This document shows, piece by piece, positions 52,279-63,413 of a DNA stretch of 64,000 nt. Each line of letters begins with the position of its first letter. The stretch's first letter is position 1. A program made the translations under genes and the position numbers. Origin of the DNA: Branchipolynoe longqiensis (lineage: Eukaryota > Annelida > Polychaeta > Phyllodocida > Polynoidae); contig CM059196.1 of NCBI GenBank assembly GCA_030323885.1, forward strand, positions 39,694,535-39,758,534, given 5' to 3'. The notes under the pieces were generated by a model. The model made no database searches, was not told the DNA's origin, and saw only the letters and a list, made by a program, of their open reading frames with translations.

Positions 52279-53115
52279 ATGGCGGGAAACGGCGAAAACA
52301 AGGCTACGGAAGCCAAGGATTGCCAGGATAAAAATAAAAATAAAATGAAGGACGAACAAATGACCAAAGACGACATAGGAAGACTGGTAATAAGAACAGT
52401 CAGGGAAGAACTGGAGAAGGAAGCCGAAAAAAAAGATAAGGACCAAAAATGGAACAAGCTCTAGGAGCTCCAAGAAGCATACAATATGAAAAGGTGAAAA
52501 GCAAACAAGATGGGGAAAACAGCACCCCCAAAAAAACTGAAACCAAACTGAAACCAAAACAACCACCGAGACAAAAATGACTACCGAAACTACCCCACAA
52601 AAGAAGCCAGAACCTGATACATGGGGTTCCTGAAAAAGAAGACGAAAAAATAGAATCCACAGTCACTGACATACTAAGCGAAGCTGACTGTAATTTTGGT
52701 TGGACGGTAGTAACAAAAGCCTACCATCTAGGAAAAAATCCAAGACAAAAAAAAAGAAAAAACACAAGGAACAGACTAACCGGAAAATAAAGAGGAAATA
52801 GGTGACAACAAAAATCAGGAGACTGCAGATCCAGTCAAATCAGACAGCAAAAAATCCACTGACAGACCCAGAAGTATAAGAATACAACTAGAAAAGGAAG
52901 CACACAATGAGGAGCTCTTCCAAAAAAAGAAAACACTACAGACGAAAACAAACTATGAAAAGGTAATGATCAGGCCTGTCAGGACAGAAAACGAAATGCT
53001 GAGTGAAAAAACGGTACAGCAAATGTACACACTCGCGCAGGAAACAAAAATCAAAAAATCCAATCGATCAAAATGAAGGGCTGCAAGAATTCGATAACAT
53101 AGAATTCAAAGAAAT
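52279..53115 (+). pseudogene. LINE ORF1-like protein remnant
   Basis: Begins with ATG in MAGNGENKATEAKDCQDKNK and a Lys/Glu coiled-coil-like stretch (VREELEKEAEKKDKDQKWNK). Later frames give LIHGVPEKEDEKIESTVTDI, the pattern seen in RRM-like ORF1 domains of L1-type LINEs, then IRIQLEKEAHNEELFQ and VQQMYTLAQETK. Frameshifts and stops break it. No ORF2 follows. Confidence 0.5.
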
Positions 53116-53289
53116 AAGCCCAGAGAGCATGAATGGGGAGTGTCCTTCCAGGTGTAAAATTTTCCGATATTTGAACTATTGCTATGGAGAACTACTCTAT
53201 AATAAATTGCAAACTAGTCTATATTATGGTAGATCCATTACTAATTAAAGATAGAAATTGTATATCAATATAGATAGTGAAAGAGGGTC

Positions 53290-54396
53290 ACTTCTTGACT
53301 TTAAGCCAGGATCAGAATTGATACTAGCCGATGCCTCTTAACGAGATAGTAGGTCATTTCGCACTGACTCTGCTAGATTTCAGTCTGTAATGTTGTCATT
53401 GTTCCTACCCTGGAAGATAGTATGTTGTTTGCCTCTATCTTCCAGGCTACTCAGTAAACCACCACCAAAGACTCTTTAAGATCTACCAAGCCGGCCTAGC
53501 TCCCCGCACATGGATCAACAAGGGCGCCCATCTCAGGTGCTACTTACGGTTCGCTGCTGCACATGCCTTCCCTCCATGATTTCCCCGCCTCTATGACTTA
53601 TTGTCCTTCCTCCTACATTTGGCTTCTGTCCTCCGCTCCCCTGGAGCCGCCCCTGAATTACTTTAGTTCAGTGAAGATCTGGGTATCTGCTACCCCAGGG
53701 GATCATTCAGTTTTCGAGTCCTATGAGCTAGCAGTTATGAAACGAGCGATAATTCGCTCCTCCCATCATGTCGTTTCCCAAGCCCCTCCCATTACTCCAG
53801 CAGCATTTTGTTTAAGTATCTCTTTACTCCCCAGTCCCCAGTCCCAGCTGTCCACATTGCAGCATTGATAATCGCATACTTGTGCCTGTTACGACAAAGT
53901 AATCTTGTAGTGTCATCACGCTTGAGCCCCCCACATCAAAATTTAAAAAATGTTTGTATCACACGACATGGCCTGAGGGTCCTTGTAACCTCAACCAAAA
54001 CGTGCCCAGCCTCCTCCTGCCTGGTCCAGTTCCTCCTTCCGCCTATCTGCTCCTCACCCTGTTCTCCAGTACAAGCATGGCAGCGGTATAACCGCACAGT
54101 CTTGCCGAACCCTGATGACTCTGCATTCCTGCTCCCATCAGGCAAGCCCCCTGACTGCTAACCTACTACTCAAGACCCTACGTGAAGTATTGCTGACCTC
54201 CAACGACTCCAAACGCCTAGTCACTCTACATAGCCTTCGTAGAGGTGCAGCTCAGGCCTGTGCGGCGGCCGGCCTGCCTCTCCCAGCACTCATCTCGGCC
54301 GGAACCTGGAAGAGGCGAGCTCTCTATGCATACCTGTCGCACCTTGAAGTAATCGATGCTCCATCAGCGCTCGCTCATTTGTTGGGTGAGCGCTGA
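53290..54396 (+). pseudogene. Old DIRS-like recombinase, copy 2 (with RNase H end)
   Basis: Opens with the RNase H end SGSELILADAS and a premature stop, then the hairpin/acceptor (53409-53446). The recombinase reads HHQRLFKIYQAGLAPRTWIN, KGAHLRCYLRFAAAHAFPP, then frameshifts, ALIIAYLCLLRQSNLVVSS with the first Arg, TLHSLRRGAAQACAAAGLP with HxxR, AGTWKRRALYAYLSHLEV with Trp and the nucleophile Tyr, and ends LAHLLGER. The catalytic set is present but at least three frameshifts or stops lie between. It serves as the uninterrupted model for the gene hit by the intact element. Confidence 0.85.
53409..53446 (+). promoter_or_regulatory. Hairpin at the RNase H/YR boundary, copy 2
   Basis: 12-bp inverted repeat CCTGGAAGATAG / CTATCTTCCAGG with a 14-nt loop that shares TTGTTTGCC with copy 1. 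CAG ends the acceptor at 53445, and the exon continues in the same phase as copy 1 (two bases, then TAC/TAT). Confidence 0.7.
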
Positions 54397-54559
54397 TCTT
54401 CACCTACCTGATTCATCACCTGATTCATGAACTGATACCTGGTAGCGCATTCCAGTCAGCGCTTGATTCTGGCCCTAGTCGCCCACGATACTGCCTTGAT
54501 AGACCTCCCTCCATTGGTCCCCGACTTGTTTTTTATTAAATTCTGCTGAAATCAATATT

Positions 54560-54890
54560 CCTCTATGTCTTTCTTTCCGCTTTCTTTCCGCAGCCGAGTA
54601 TGGCGAATTGTGCATGTTGGCCCGAGGCTAACATGGGTAATTTGCCCACGAGGCTGGTCTATTCTTAGCTATCCTCGCTTTCCTCTCTCCACCTGTCGTC
54701 ACTCTGCACTCGACACTGCTACAGTGCACTTCGCCTTGGTTACAAAAATATTGAACTATCATTGGTGGATAGAGAAATGCCTCTTAGTGATTGGAAGATT
54801 GGATCATGTGATCATCACCATCTTGTTTCTTGAAACTACATATACAATAAATGAGGGATTCTCACTCTCCTACCTTTCACTCTTAGGCTA
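54560..54890 (+). repeat. Terminal repeat-like region downstream of old DIRS-like YR
   Basis: The 54716-54890 part matches the solo copy at 3655-3865. An insertion of about 15 bp (TGCCTCTTAGTGATTGG region) separates the blocks. Contains AATAAATGAG at 54848. Confidence 0.5.
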
Positions 54891-54909
54891 ATAAGAAATC
54901 ACTACAGGC

Positions 54910-55080
54910 AAGGAAGGAACGTCGCTCACATCCTGGCATCATGTGTGGCCTTTGACAGGACCGCCATGCGAGACTTCCTCGGCCCACCACACAACCTGTC
55001 TGACAACCGAGCTGCACTAGCCATTCTCACGAGACTCTCCGAGGAGTCCTCTTGGGGAGCCACTCGGCAGATTCTATAGG
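54910..55080 (+). pseudogene. LINE ORF2 C-terminal fragment
   Basis: NVAHILASCVAFDRTAMRDF, LGPPHNLSDNRAALAILTRL, then stop at 55077. The pattern (HIL..C..F...R...FLG.P..L....A...L) is typical of the last residues of non-LTR ORF2 proteins after the CCHC box. No match to the other LINEs here. Confidence 0.4.
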
Positions 55081-55178
55081 TAGAACTACCACACCTTCGA
55101 GATCGTTGGCGGCCCTGAAACCATCCCCGACGACTCTGAACCCAACAACAACGATGGTGATTAGCAACCACCATCAGG

Positions 55179-55391
55179 AAGCCCCGTGAGATCCTGGTCG
55201 GGGAGCCCCATGAGGTCCCCCAGTCATGGAGCCCCGTGAGGTCCCCCAGTCAGGGAGCCCCGTGAGGTCCCCCAGCAGGGAGCCCGTGAGGTCCTCGTCG
55301 GGGAGCCCCATGAGGTCCCATCGGGGAGCCCCATGAGGTCCCATCGGGGAGCCCCGTGAGGTCCCATCGGGGAGCACCGTGAGGTCCCACC
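55179..55391 (+). repeat. GC-rich minisatellite, GGGGAGCCCCGTGAGGTCC units
   Basis: About eight units of 21-27 bp. The 199-codon minus frame across it (GAPRWDL repeats) is a by-product. Confidence 0.85.
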
Positions 55392-56600
55392 GGACACAGC
55401 GCCTACACCGGGAGGCCCATGCGGTCCCGGATACAGCGGGTGTGACAGCCTCGACCCCCACGCCTACAACGTCGGTTCCCGCTTCGATCACCGATGGAGT
55501 GGGTGCTGGGGCTGCGGATGCAATCAAACCCACCAACCACAACCCGTCTAAGAGCCTAGTGGCTCTGGACCACCCACCCTGCCACAGGGGGCCTGGAGGA
55601 CCAGCGCGCTGCCCATGGCCCTGCTGCCAATGACACAGGATCCCGCTTTGCTCTCCGGTCAAGGTACAGGACCGTGGGCCCAAAAACGTATTGCCACCTG
55701 CTGGGCCACCGCTGCACCACACCACCACAGCACAAGACACCGCGAAGAGCACCACGTCCCTCTCCCATACCACCCCTTAAGTTGGACGAGGTGAGAAAGA
55801 AAGCCCCGAAAAAACAAACCGCCAAAAACAGGCCGTTTTAACGGTGCCGTTTATCAATGCTGCAGTTAGGTCACAAACCCCCCAATAATCAATCTTCTTC
55901 CCCCTTGACTTTCTCTTGATGACGATTATTTGCCCTCTTTTTTTCTTATTGTTCTTGCTGATCCAATTGTCCTGATTATTATTATTATTGTACTTTATTC
56001 ATTTGCATTGCATTTGCCTGTATCACTGTATTATCTCCCACTCTGAATAAAGTGCTCTTATTTCGACCCCTGCCTCCTCTTCCTCCATCGCAGTGTATCC
56101 AAAAAGCATTGCATTAAATGATAATTATACAAAATTAGTACGAGCTTCAAGACTTGACCCGGAACCCAAGTTTCAACTGAATGCGCATGCCCCGTGGAAA
56201 TCGTCTATTGGAAATAGCTGAAAGTTGGTAGGATTTAGTCAGTACCACATAAGAGAACCAACATCAATGGTAGGTGAATATACAGTACTCAACCCCTGAC
56301 TGCCTTAACAAATGAGATTGGGAGCCAGGAGAGGCGCTGAGAGCGGTGAATTGTCCCAGGAGAATCCTGTCTGGGCTCCTGTTTGGTGCTGACTCTATTA
56401 CTGGAATCCTATTCATGATACAGCTTCAGATTTAAAATTTAAAAAAACAAAAAAACCTTTTACTGAGGCCCTTTCACTGAGGCCCTTTCATTGAGAACCC
56501 TATCCCTGCAAGCACCAGCAAATAACAATGTGACAAATTGATGAGCATCCATTTACCAAAAGCGAGGGCGGCATCTTCCGACAATCTTAAAGGGTCAGTA
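55392..56600. other. Stretch without recognised genes
   Basis: 55400-55780 is Pro/Thr-rich on the plus strand and may be the tail of the LINE-like unit; 55800-56600 is AT-rich with (ATT)n at 55976-55988. Nothing further supported. Confidence 0.35.
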
Positions 56601-56603
56601 ATG

Positions 56604-56815
56604 GTTGGTTGGAGTTTTACGTCCGGGAAACATCTAAGGTCATATCAGGATGGCTACCGACTTGTGACAGTGCACACTCATGGCGACTTTATAGTGCTGC
56701 ACCAATGAAAGGTCAGACTGCCAGTACCATGACCTGATATCCCACTCAGTCACATTATCTGGACACTGAAATAACCAGTTCTTACCGTGTCCTATTAATG
56801 CTGGAAGCAACAAGA
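56604..56815 (-). mobile_element. SINE, minus strand, head missing
   Basis: TGGTTGGTTGGAGTTTTACG tail through GCTGGAAGCAACAAG. The tRNA head is absent. Confidence 0.75.
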
Positions 56816-57660
56816 GCCAATTGTTCACCAATTGAAATATAATCTGAAGCAAAATAAAGCTTCATATTTCTTCTTTCTAATAGTACCATCCACATTAGGA
56901 TATGACTTTGATCAGCTACAGAAAACCAATGCTTTGTCAAGTCCATTTATGTAGAAAATCACCTTTTGTTTCAACTAACTTATGCATGAAATTGTACACT
57001 GCTTCTTCAAACCTCTGATGCCCATTCACCAGAGCTAGCACCATCATACCAATGATATCATGTTGCCAATATACTACAGGCCATATAGACATATTTTGTC
57101 CTTGAATAAATTCTTTGTCCATCTATTTTAAATTTTAATTTAAAATGTTCAATTAACCAACATTTCTGAACCGAATAATGGATAACTTAGGTTTTTACAT
57201 GAAAATAAAGATTTTTTTTTCTTAAAAAAAGAGAAGTTAATCATGATTCTTAGCAATGCACGGTGTGAAGGCGCAAATTTGAGACAAAATACATGTTGGT
57301 TCTACTTTATAATTGAATGCTAAAGTTGTTATGCAATGTGGCAGGTGTTATGCAATGTGCCATAAACACACTGCCCACACACACACAGGGTTTGAAAAAA
57401 AAAATTTCACATCTATCTGAAAAAAGTGACAAGACTTATCAGTAGGTTAGGGATAAATCAGAATAATTTAATATGGGTGGCAATTTTTTCTTTCCACAAC
57501 CAAGCCCCCAAAAGTGGTCCATAGGAAAATTTGGAAATTGGTGAAATTAAGGAAATTGTTATTTCACGCATTTTTGTTTTAGTTTTTGTACCTGTCCCAC
57601 GCCACCAGGGTCAGTCAGTCGCAGAGGCTAATCTACAGCATGCCTCCTCTTTCAGTCCTG
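56816..57660. other. AT-rich stretch without recognised genes
   Basis: Several A/T homopolymers and a duplicated ATGCAATGTGSCA at 57333-57362. No coding evidence. Confidence 0.4.
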
Positions 57661-57663
57661 TAC

Positions 57664-57950
57664 CAGATTTGGCGGCCGAATCGGTAGGACTAGAAGCGCA
57701 GGTTTCCCGTTTGGAAAGTGGGGAGTTCAAACCCCAGTAGAGTCAAATCAACTACTTAATTGATACTTGCCACTACCTAGCCTAGCACTCGGCATTACTA
57801 TCATAGAGCAAGGACTGAATGGGAAATTGGGGCATGGTGTTGACAGCCTTGTCTCTCAGTGGGGCAGCACTATGTAGTCACCATGAGAGCACACTGTCAC
57901 AAGTCGGTATGAATACTGATATGACCTTAGATGTTGCCAGGACACACAAG
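57664..57950 (+). mobile_element. SINE, plus strand, diverged
   Basis: Head TTTGGCGGCCGAATCGGTAG, B box GAGTTCAAACCCCAG, the common body and a short tail ending TGTTGCCAGGACACACAAG. Confidence 0.75.
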
Positions 57951-58708
57951 TATAGCGCCTAGCATATTATCACCAACCTGCATTTAATGCTTAATGAGTG
58001 CAATAGTGTCTAAGTAGGATCAAGTGTGGACGTCATCGGATTATGCAACTCTAACCGGATAACCTGCTATGGTACAACTAATGGTTAATGGCTCCAGTTC
58101 GGTGTCGGAGTAATAGTTTACACAGGTGAATCGCGACAGGCAAGTGACGCGGTACCTTATGGGGCTGTCACACTACGACGCTTCTCCCGGCGACCCGTCA
58201 GCATTGAACATAATATCTTGCGCATCGAGAAGCGTTAAAGATAGTGGAAATTAGGGTTAGTTTGATGTCTTGGGAGCGTTCGCGTAGCGTGCCGGTAGCG
58301 TGTTGTTGGCACACGAGTAAAATGGTTGACGCGCAGGCAAAACAAAGCAAATGTTTATATTTAGTGTTGTCGCCGCGACTGGATGGCGCTCGCGGCATGT
58401 CGACAGCGATACGTCGGCGTTCTGGCAGCGACAAGCGAACGACCGGCCGGCACGCTAGCCGAGGTAGAGTAGCGTTTCAAGTGCTTTAGTGCACCGTTAA
58501 TTGGCGTTCCATCAGCGTTCTTCCAGCGTCCCACTAACGTTTTGCCAATGCGTTTGACGCTTAGCTAACACTTTGATAACCCCTACGCACACCTGTACAG
58601 TTGATATAAATACAGGTATCATGTGGGGACACTACCACAACTGCACATACCACCAGTAACGCCGCTTGAAGACACATCACCAGTAACTCTACTCTACAAA
58701 ACAGACAT

Positions 58709-59334
58709 CATGGCAGGAAAGCGAACGTCAGGACGCCCAAGCCACATAGGAGATAGACGCGGCAGAGGCAAGGGTAAGGGGAGGAAGGTGATTGTGCCTC
58801 AGAAATCTCCATCTCCATCTCCATCTCCATCTCCATCTCCACCAGTATCGCCACTATCTCCGGGATAACCAACATACAACCACGATATTGAACCAGCAGT
58901 GACCAAGGAAGTACACCCCACCTCTAGGCCGGAGACAGTCGAGACACACTCACCCGTTGCATCAACTTCTTCCCAGCAGGGGGCAGGAAGTAGTAAAGTC
59001 CGGAAGTGCGAGTGGAACCTCAGTGAAACAGAGGAGGATGTCATGTTGGAATTCCTTGAGGATAACCCTCTAGTTTGGAACGTCCACCTGACAGCGTACA
59101 GGCAGACAGACAAGAAAAGGCGACTATGGCAGGAACAGGTAGAACTGATGGGGAAAACTGTGGCTCATTTGCAGGGATGGTTCAAGTCCCTGTGTGACTG
59201 CAATACGATGCTCCACAAAAAAAAAGCGGTTCAGGGCGAACATCGCGCACTGAGAGAGAAGACTGGGTGTTGGAGAAATTCAGCTTCCTGACGTCACTCA
59301 TCCGTCACCGGCTTGAGCCTTGCAAAAGTGTAAG
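58709..59334 (+). pseudogene. MADF-domain protein, exon 1, copy 2
   Basis: Starts at ATG 58709 (MAGKRTSGRPSHIGDRRGRG), with a Lys/Arg/Gly-rich basic N-terminus, then a (CCATCT)n stretch coding Ser-Pro repeats and a stop at 58866. It resumes in another frame at 58899 with KVRKCEWNLSETEEDVMLEF, NPLVWNVHLTAYRQTDKKRR, MGKTVAHLQGWFKSLCDCN (MADF). A second frameshift near 59237 precedes LIRHRLEPCKS at a GTAAGT donor (59334/59335). DNA-binding partner protein of a transposon, now broken. Confidence 0.7.
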
Positions 59335-59569
59335 TATAATATATTGTGTTGTTACCAGTAATTACTAACTTTTCTGCATTTGCCGCATTACATACTTAGT
59401 TGCTATGATCCACCACCATCACAGACATGTTGGTTGATTGTTTTAATTGTGACAAATGTGTATTATCAGTTGATTTGGATGTACATTGAAGTAATTATTG
59501 TTATAGGAAATTGTTGCAACTGTTTATGATTCCTTATAGTGACATGTGTTACTTATTGTGTATGGCAGG

Positions 59570-60589
59570 TGTCTGCCACCATCCGCGCAGCACAGGGGGA
59601 TCTTGGCGCTGCTGAAGCGGCATGCTCTCAACTTCTCATGGTTAGCGATGACGACGACACACCTACTAAGACCACTACAGCAGGCCGCAAATGTTCTCAG
59701 CACGACAGGAATCTCTTGTCAACTCTTGAGGAGCGAGTCACCAGATCTGGGGGAGCTACACCAGACCCTACAACCAGCATCCGCTCAACCTATGACTGTC
59801 GAAACAGCATTTGGGAACTTTGTGCGAGACACGTTATTGACCATGAACAGGGCTCAGTCAAGGAAAGCTAGATTATCTATATGCCGAGCCCTTACTGATG
59901 CCTTGGATGGGGACGTCACCAGCGAAGTGCCTTCCTCACCTGTGGTCCCTTCTACTTCGCATGCAAGCTTCTCCTGTCCAGCCGGACCGCCTGCGACCAG
60001 TTCATTGCAGCCAGGAGGTTCGCAGGGGTGTAATTACACATCATCCGGTGAGATATATCAACCTCTTCCACACCAATGGACACATCAACCGCCACCAGCT
60101 ACACCGTGGGCGTCCCAAACAACTGAGTACATGTCGCAGTACTCGGCCCAGCCATTAGTCCGTTTGCCCGACCAACAGACGGTAACAGCACAGCATCGAC
60201 AACAGACTCCACAATTACCGCCAAAGACATTACATCCACGCACGCAGTTGGTCCACCAGGCCATGGGTCCCCCTGCATGGGTACTGTGTCAGTCAACAGC
60301 TAACCATCCCACATCTACCCGACCAACCGCACTAATGCAACCAACAACATCGACAGCACATGCGCCAACACCGCCAGTACCCATCACCAACACTCCAGTC
60401 ACAGCCTGGGTTGGGGCCCAACCTGGGAGGACAGACACGCCAAGTCCAAATGGTACAAATATACTAGATCTGTCTGAGATGTCGGCTCTCTCGACAGGTT
60501 CGGCTTTGAACATCGATTCCCAGGACATATTTCCTTCTGGTCGCTCACCCACCCTGCAAACTCGACCACCAGTAGACAATGATGAGTAA
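59570..60589 (+). pseudogene. MADF protein, exon 2 with BESS-like motif and PQ-rich tail
   Basis: The acceptor GTATGGCAG ends at 59569. VSATIRAAQGDLGAAEAACS continues the codon phase of exon 1. A frameshift near 59750 leads to LHQTLQPASAQPMTVETAFG, a BESS-like FGNFVRDTLLTMNRAQSRKA, and a 220-residue Pro/Gln/Thr-rich tail to the stop at 60589. The BESS-like assignment rests on spacing of hydrophobic residues only. Confidence 0.6.
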
Positions 60590-60600
60590 ATGAATATAAG

Positions 60601-61530
60601 AACAATTTGTAAATATTTAATTGTGATAATTGTTAATTAATAACAATTGGAAATTTATTGACTATTTGGGTGATAAATATTGTTAAACTGTTGTTAAAGA
60701 AATTGTTGGTCACTTTAATTGATGCTTTATATTGTTTAATAATGTACAATTAACATGTACCTGGATAGTAATCTGTTTAATTTTAATACATTGGGCCCAC
60801 AGCAGGATATGGTAAAACATTAATTAAACATGTCACAAAATGTGATATAAAATATGCTCGTAACATAAACGATATATGGGTTTTTTTTGGTTACATTTTA
60901 AATCATTCCCACCATGTCATAATGTATAACAGTTTTAGGTCAATGTGTGAACAAAATGGCAACAATGTAACCTGGACGATTACAATATAAGATGTGAAAT
61001 TAAAGCATTTTGTTGTTTCAAAGCAAAGCTCTAAATATCCGTATTACACCTATGTACAATGTAAATTCTACTGCTTGATTAAGGTATGCCTGATGCCAAT
61101 ATACCATGTGTGTCACACTTATAACACATGTATACCACACGACACATGGTAGTTTAAAAAATACTAATTATAATTATGGTAATGTGTGTAGGTTTACAAC
61201 GAAAGAACAAAAAAGGTATTATTAAACATTACAACCATACCCCCTTACATAAGGCCCACTACCACGCGGTGGCGGCAGATACTACACCACCTGCCTACGC
61301 AGTTACACTGAACTGCGCTGGGTGGCGGCACTCTAGCCACCGGGCAGAGCCCCGACTGGGCTGCCCTCTACTGTGTGTGGCTAGCACACCCCCCCACCCA
61401 CCTATAGAGGCGATGTGGGACCTGGCGAGTTAGGGGGGGGGCGGGTCAGTTGACTGTGGACGCCGTGGAGAGCAGAGAGGTTTTGTAATAAACCAGTTTG
61501 AAGCGTACTGATACTAAATCTTGGCATTCT
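60601..61530. other. Stretch without recognised genes
   Basis: AT-rich to 61200 and CG-richer after that; C- and G-runs at 61388-61396 and 61433-61441. No transposase frame is visible where one might be expected downstream of the MADF gene. Confidence 0.45.
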
Positions 61531-61535
61531 TCCTC

Positions 61536-61577
61536 TTAGCCTACCTACACAACTAAAACTGCCAGCCGAGGACATTA
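61536..61577 (+). repeat. Terminal fragment of the CCGCCAGCCG repeat
   Basis: TTAGCCTACCTACACAACTA then CTGCCAGCCGAGGACATTACG, matching 4005-4056. AATAAACC at 61489 lies just upstream. Confidence 0.35.
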
Positions 61578-61579
61578 CG

Positions 61580-62360
61580 ATATGGTTATTTTGACATATT
61601 TCTTTGAAGGAAACCAGCTGCCGCTACATAGGCTACTCTTTCCAGTAAGCAACAACGGGGCTTTTATATGCACTTTCCCATAGACAAGACAGCACATACC
61701 ACAGTCTTTGATGAACCAGTTGTGGACCACTGGTTGGTACAGAAAATAGCCTTAACTGCAAATGGGTCCACTGAGCAGGATCGATCGGATAACCCAATCC
61801 TTCACAAGTGGACCCTCTACCGCCTGTGCTATCCCACTCCCCTTCAGGTTCTAGCAAAATATAATAAGGACAATGCACATATAATGTAATAATGTAATAA
61901 TAATACTAAACTGTGACAATTTAATACAATATAATCATCACAAAGGATTGAGAAACCTGACAGAATCAAATAAGTACAAAAACCAAAAAATGACCGCATA
62001 AAAGGTCTACTAAGTCTACTAATGGGGTAGCAATGATAAAGAATGTCCTGATTAGAGACGGATGCTGAAATCCACCTGCTGTTAAATGTCCCCTCGAGCA
62101 TCTATTATCGCTCATCTACAAGCATTTCCCCGCCGCCACACAAGCAAGCATAATGACCTCACCGCAAGTGGGGCCCCAGTGGCCACATCACAGGGCACCT
62201 CCACGGAAGGACGTCCATATTGGTTCGGGCAGTAGCAGGTTTGATCAAATGGCGTCGTTAATGGTCAAGCCACATATAAAGGATGTAAAGACAAGACGGC
62301 TGCTTTATGCACAGATGGACGGAGGGTGATTTGGATGATTACATATATAGTTGGTTGCTT
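61580..62360. other. Stretch without recognised genes
   Basis: ORFs on both strands at 61633-61889 have no motif. Not assignable. Confidence 0.35.
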
Positions 62361-62361
62361 G

Positions 62362-62480
62362 GTGGAACATCTAAGGTCATATTAGGACGGGTACCGACTT
62401 GTGACAGTGCGCACTCATGGCGACTTTATAGTGCTGCCCCACTGGAAGAGCAGGCCGCCAGCACCATGACCTGGGCCCAT
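62362..62480 (-). mobile_element. SINE fragment, minus strand
   Basis: GGAACATCTAAGGTCATATTAGG to GCCAGCACCATGACCTGGG; only the 3' half of the SINE. Confidence 0.8.
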
Positions 62481-62556
62481 ATGCATGACACGGTGTTAGC
62501 TTACACTCTGTGTGTTTGTGCGAACACCGCTCCTTGCGTACCGAGTTTTCGCTGCT

Positions 62557-63075
62557 AATGGCCCTGTCACATTACGACGCTTCTTGCCGGCGGGCGCACC
62601 GCCAACACGCAAAATCACTTTTAATCATGGAGACACTTTTCGGTGTCAGCGCAACGTATTGGTAGCGTGCGGCCGTCGTGAGAAGGAAAAAAAAAGTTTG
62701 GCGTGCCGTCCTAATATGACCTTAGATGTTGCTAGGATGTAAAAAAACAAACAAAGCAACAGTTTGGCGCAATGCGTGGGAATGACCCTCGCGCGCGTGG
62801 CGTGTGCCTACCATTCGCATAACGTTATTCCAGCATGTGTAACATATCCCGACATCCCCCTAACGTCGTCATAATGTTGGCACCTGCATGTCGTTGCACG
62901 TCGAAAATTTTGTGCAAGCGCAAAACTTTCGACATGCAACGACACCCACCGCCGACCCTCGCCGTCCATCAACGAATACCAACGCGCACCTAACGCGCGC
63001 ATAACACTTCCTGACTTATCCCGAAGTTGCACCAAAAAATCACATGCGTCGACGCACGTTGGCGAGAAGCGTCAT
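62557..63075. mobile_element. MITE related to the MADF transposon ends
   Basis: Left end GGCCCTGTCACATTACGACG then CTTCTTGCCGGCG; the right end is degraded (GGCGAGAAGCGTCATGATG). It contains a SINE tail piece at 62702-62755 and an inverted repeat at 62892-62945 (TCGTTGCACGTCGAAAATTT / AAACTTTCGACATGCAACGA). Confidence 0.55.
62702..62755 (+). mobile_element. SINE tail piece inside the MITE
   Basis: GTCCTAATATGACCTTAGATG through GCTAGGATG and an A-rich tail AAAAAAACAAACAAA. A very short 5'-truncated insertion. Confidence 0.7.
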
Positions 63076-63283
63076 GATGCGCGAAAAGAAGGAGACCCTC
63101 CCCCGCCCCGCGTGTCGCGCTGCCTCCACACCTCGGCCGACCGCGCTCACTCACCGCCACCTCCCCCCGCCCGTCCCTTGTTCACGGCGCTCACGCCTCA
63201 CCCGACCCCTGCTGCTCGCCACCTCGCACCCCTCCCCGGCCGCTAGCATTCGCACCTCCCCTGCTGCCGCCTCCCTTCCCCCC

Positions 63284-63318
63284 TTATAAGGCCGCCCGCC
63301 AGCCTCCCTCCTCATTCA
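63284..63318 (+). promoter_or_regulatory. TATA-Inr core promoter
   Basis: TTATAAG at 63284-63290 and a consensus initiator TCATTC with its A at 63314, spacing 30 bp, in a CpG-rich region. The coding start follows 100 bp downstream at 63414. Confidence 0.6.
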
Positions 63319-63413
63319 GCTCCCTGCCGTCTCCCAGCCTGCACCTTTTTCCTGTTTGGACTACCACCTCTGGACTTTCCACCTCGGACCGCTGCCCAAA
63401 ACACGGACACACC

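Larger units (their letters stand above)
58161..60600 (+). mobile_element. MADF-carrying DNA transposon, copy 2 (left end to gene end)
   Basis: Left TIR GGGGCTGTCACACTACGACG at 58161, then a 5' region related to 39230-39640 (GCGACTGGATGGCGC, GTCGACAGCGATACG). The right TIR was not found before 62.5 kb, so the element is either cut or much longer on that side, where a transposase gene might have been. Confidence 0.65.

Noticed and set aside
55174..55773. 199-codon minus-strand gene
   Set aside because: Most of it reads the GC-rich minisatellite; no domain is visible outside the repeat.
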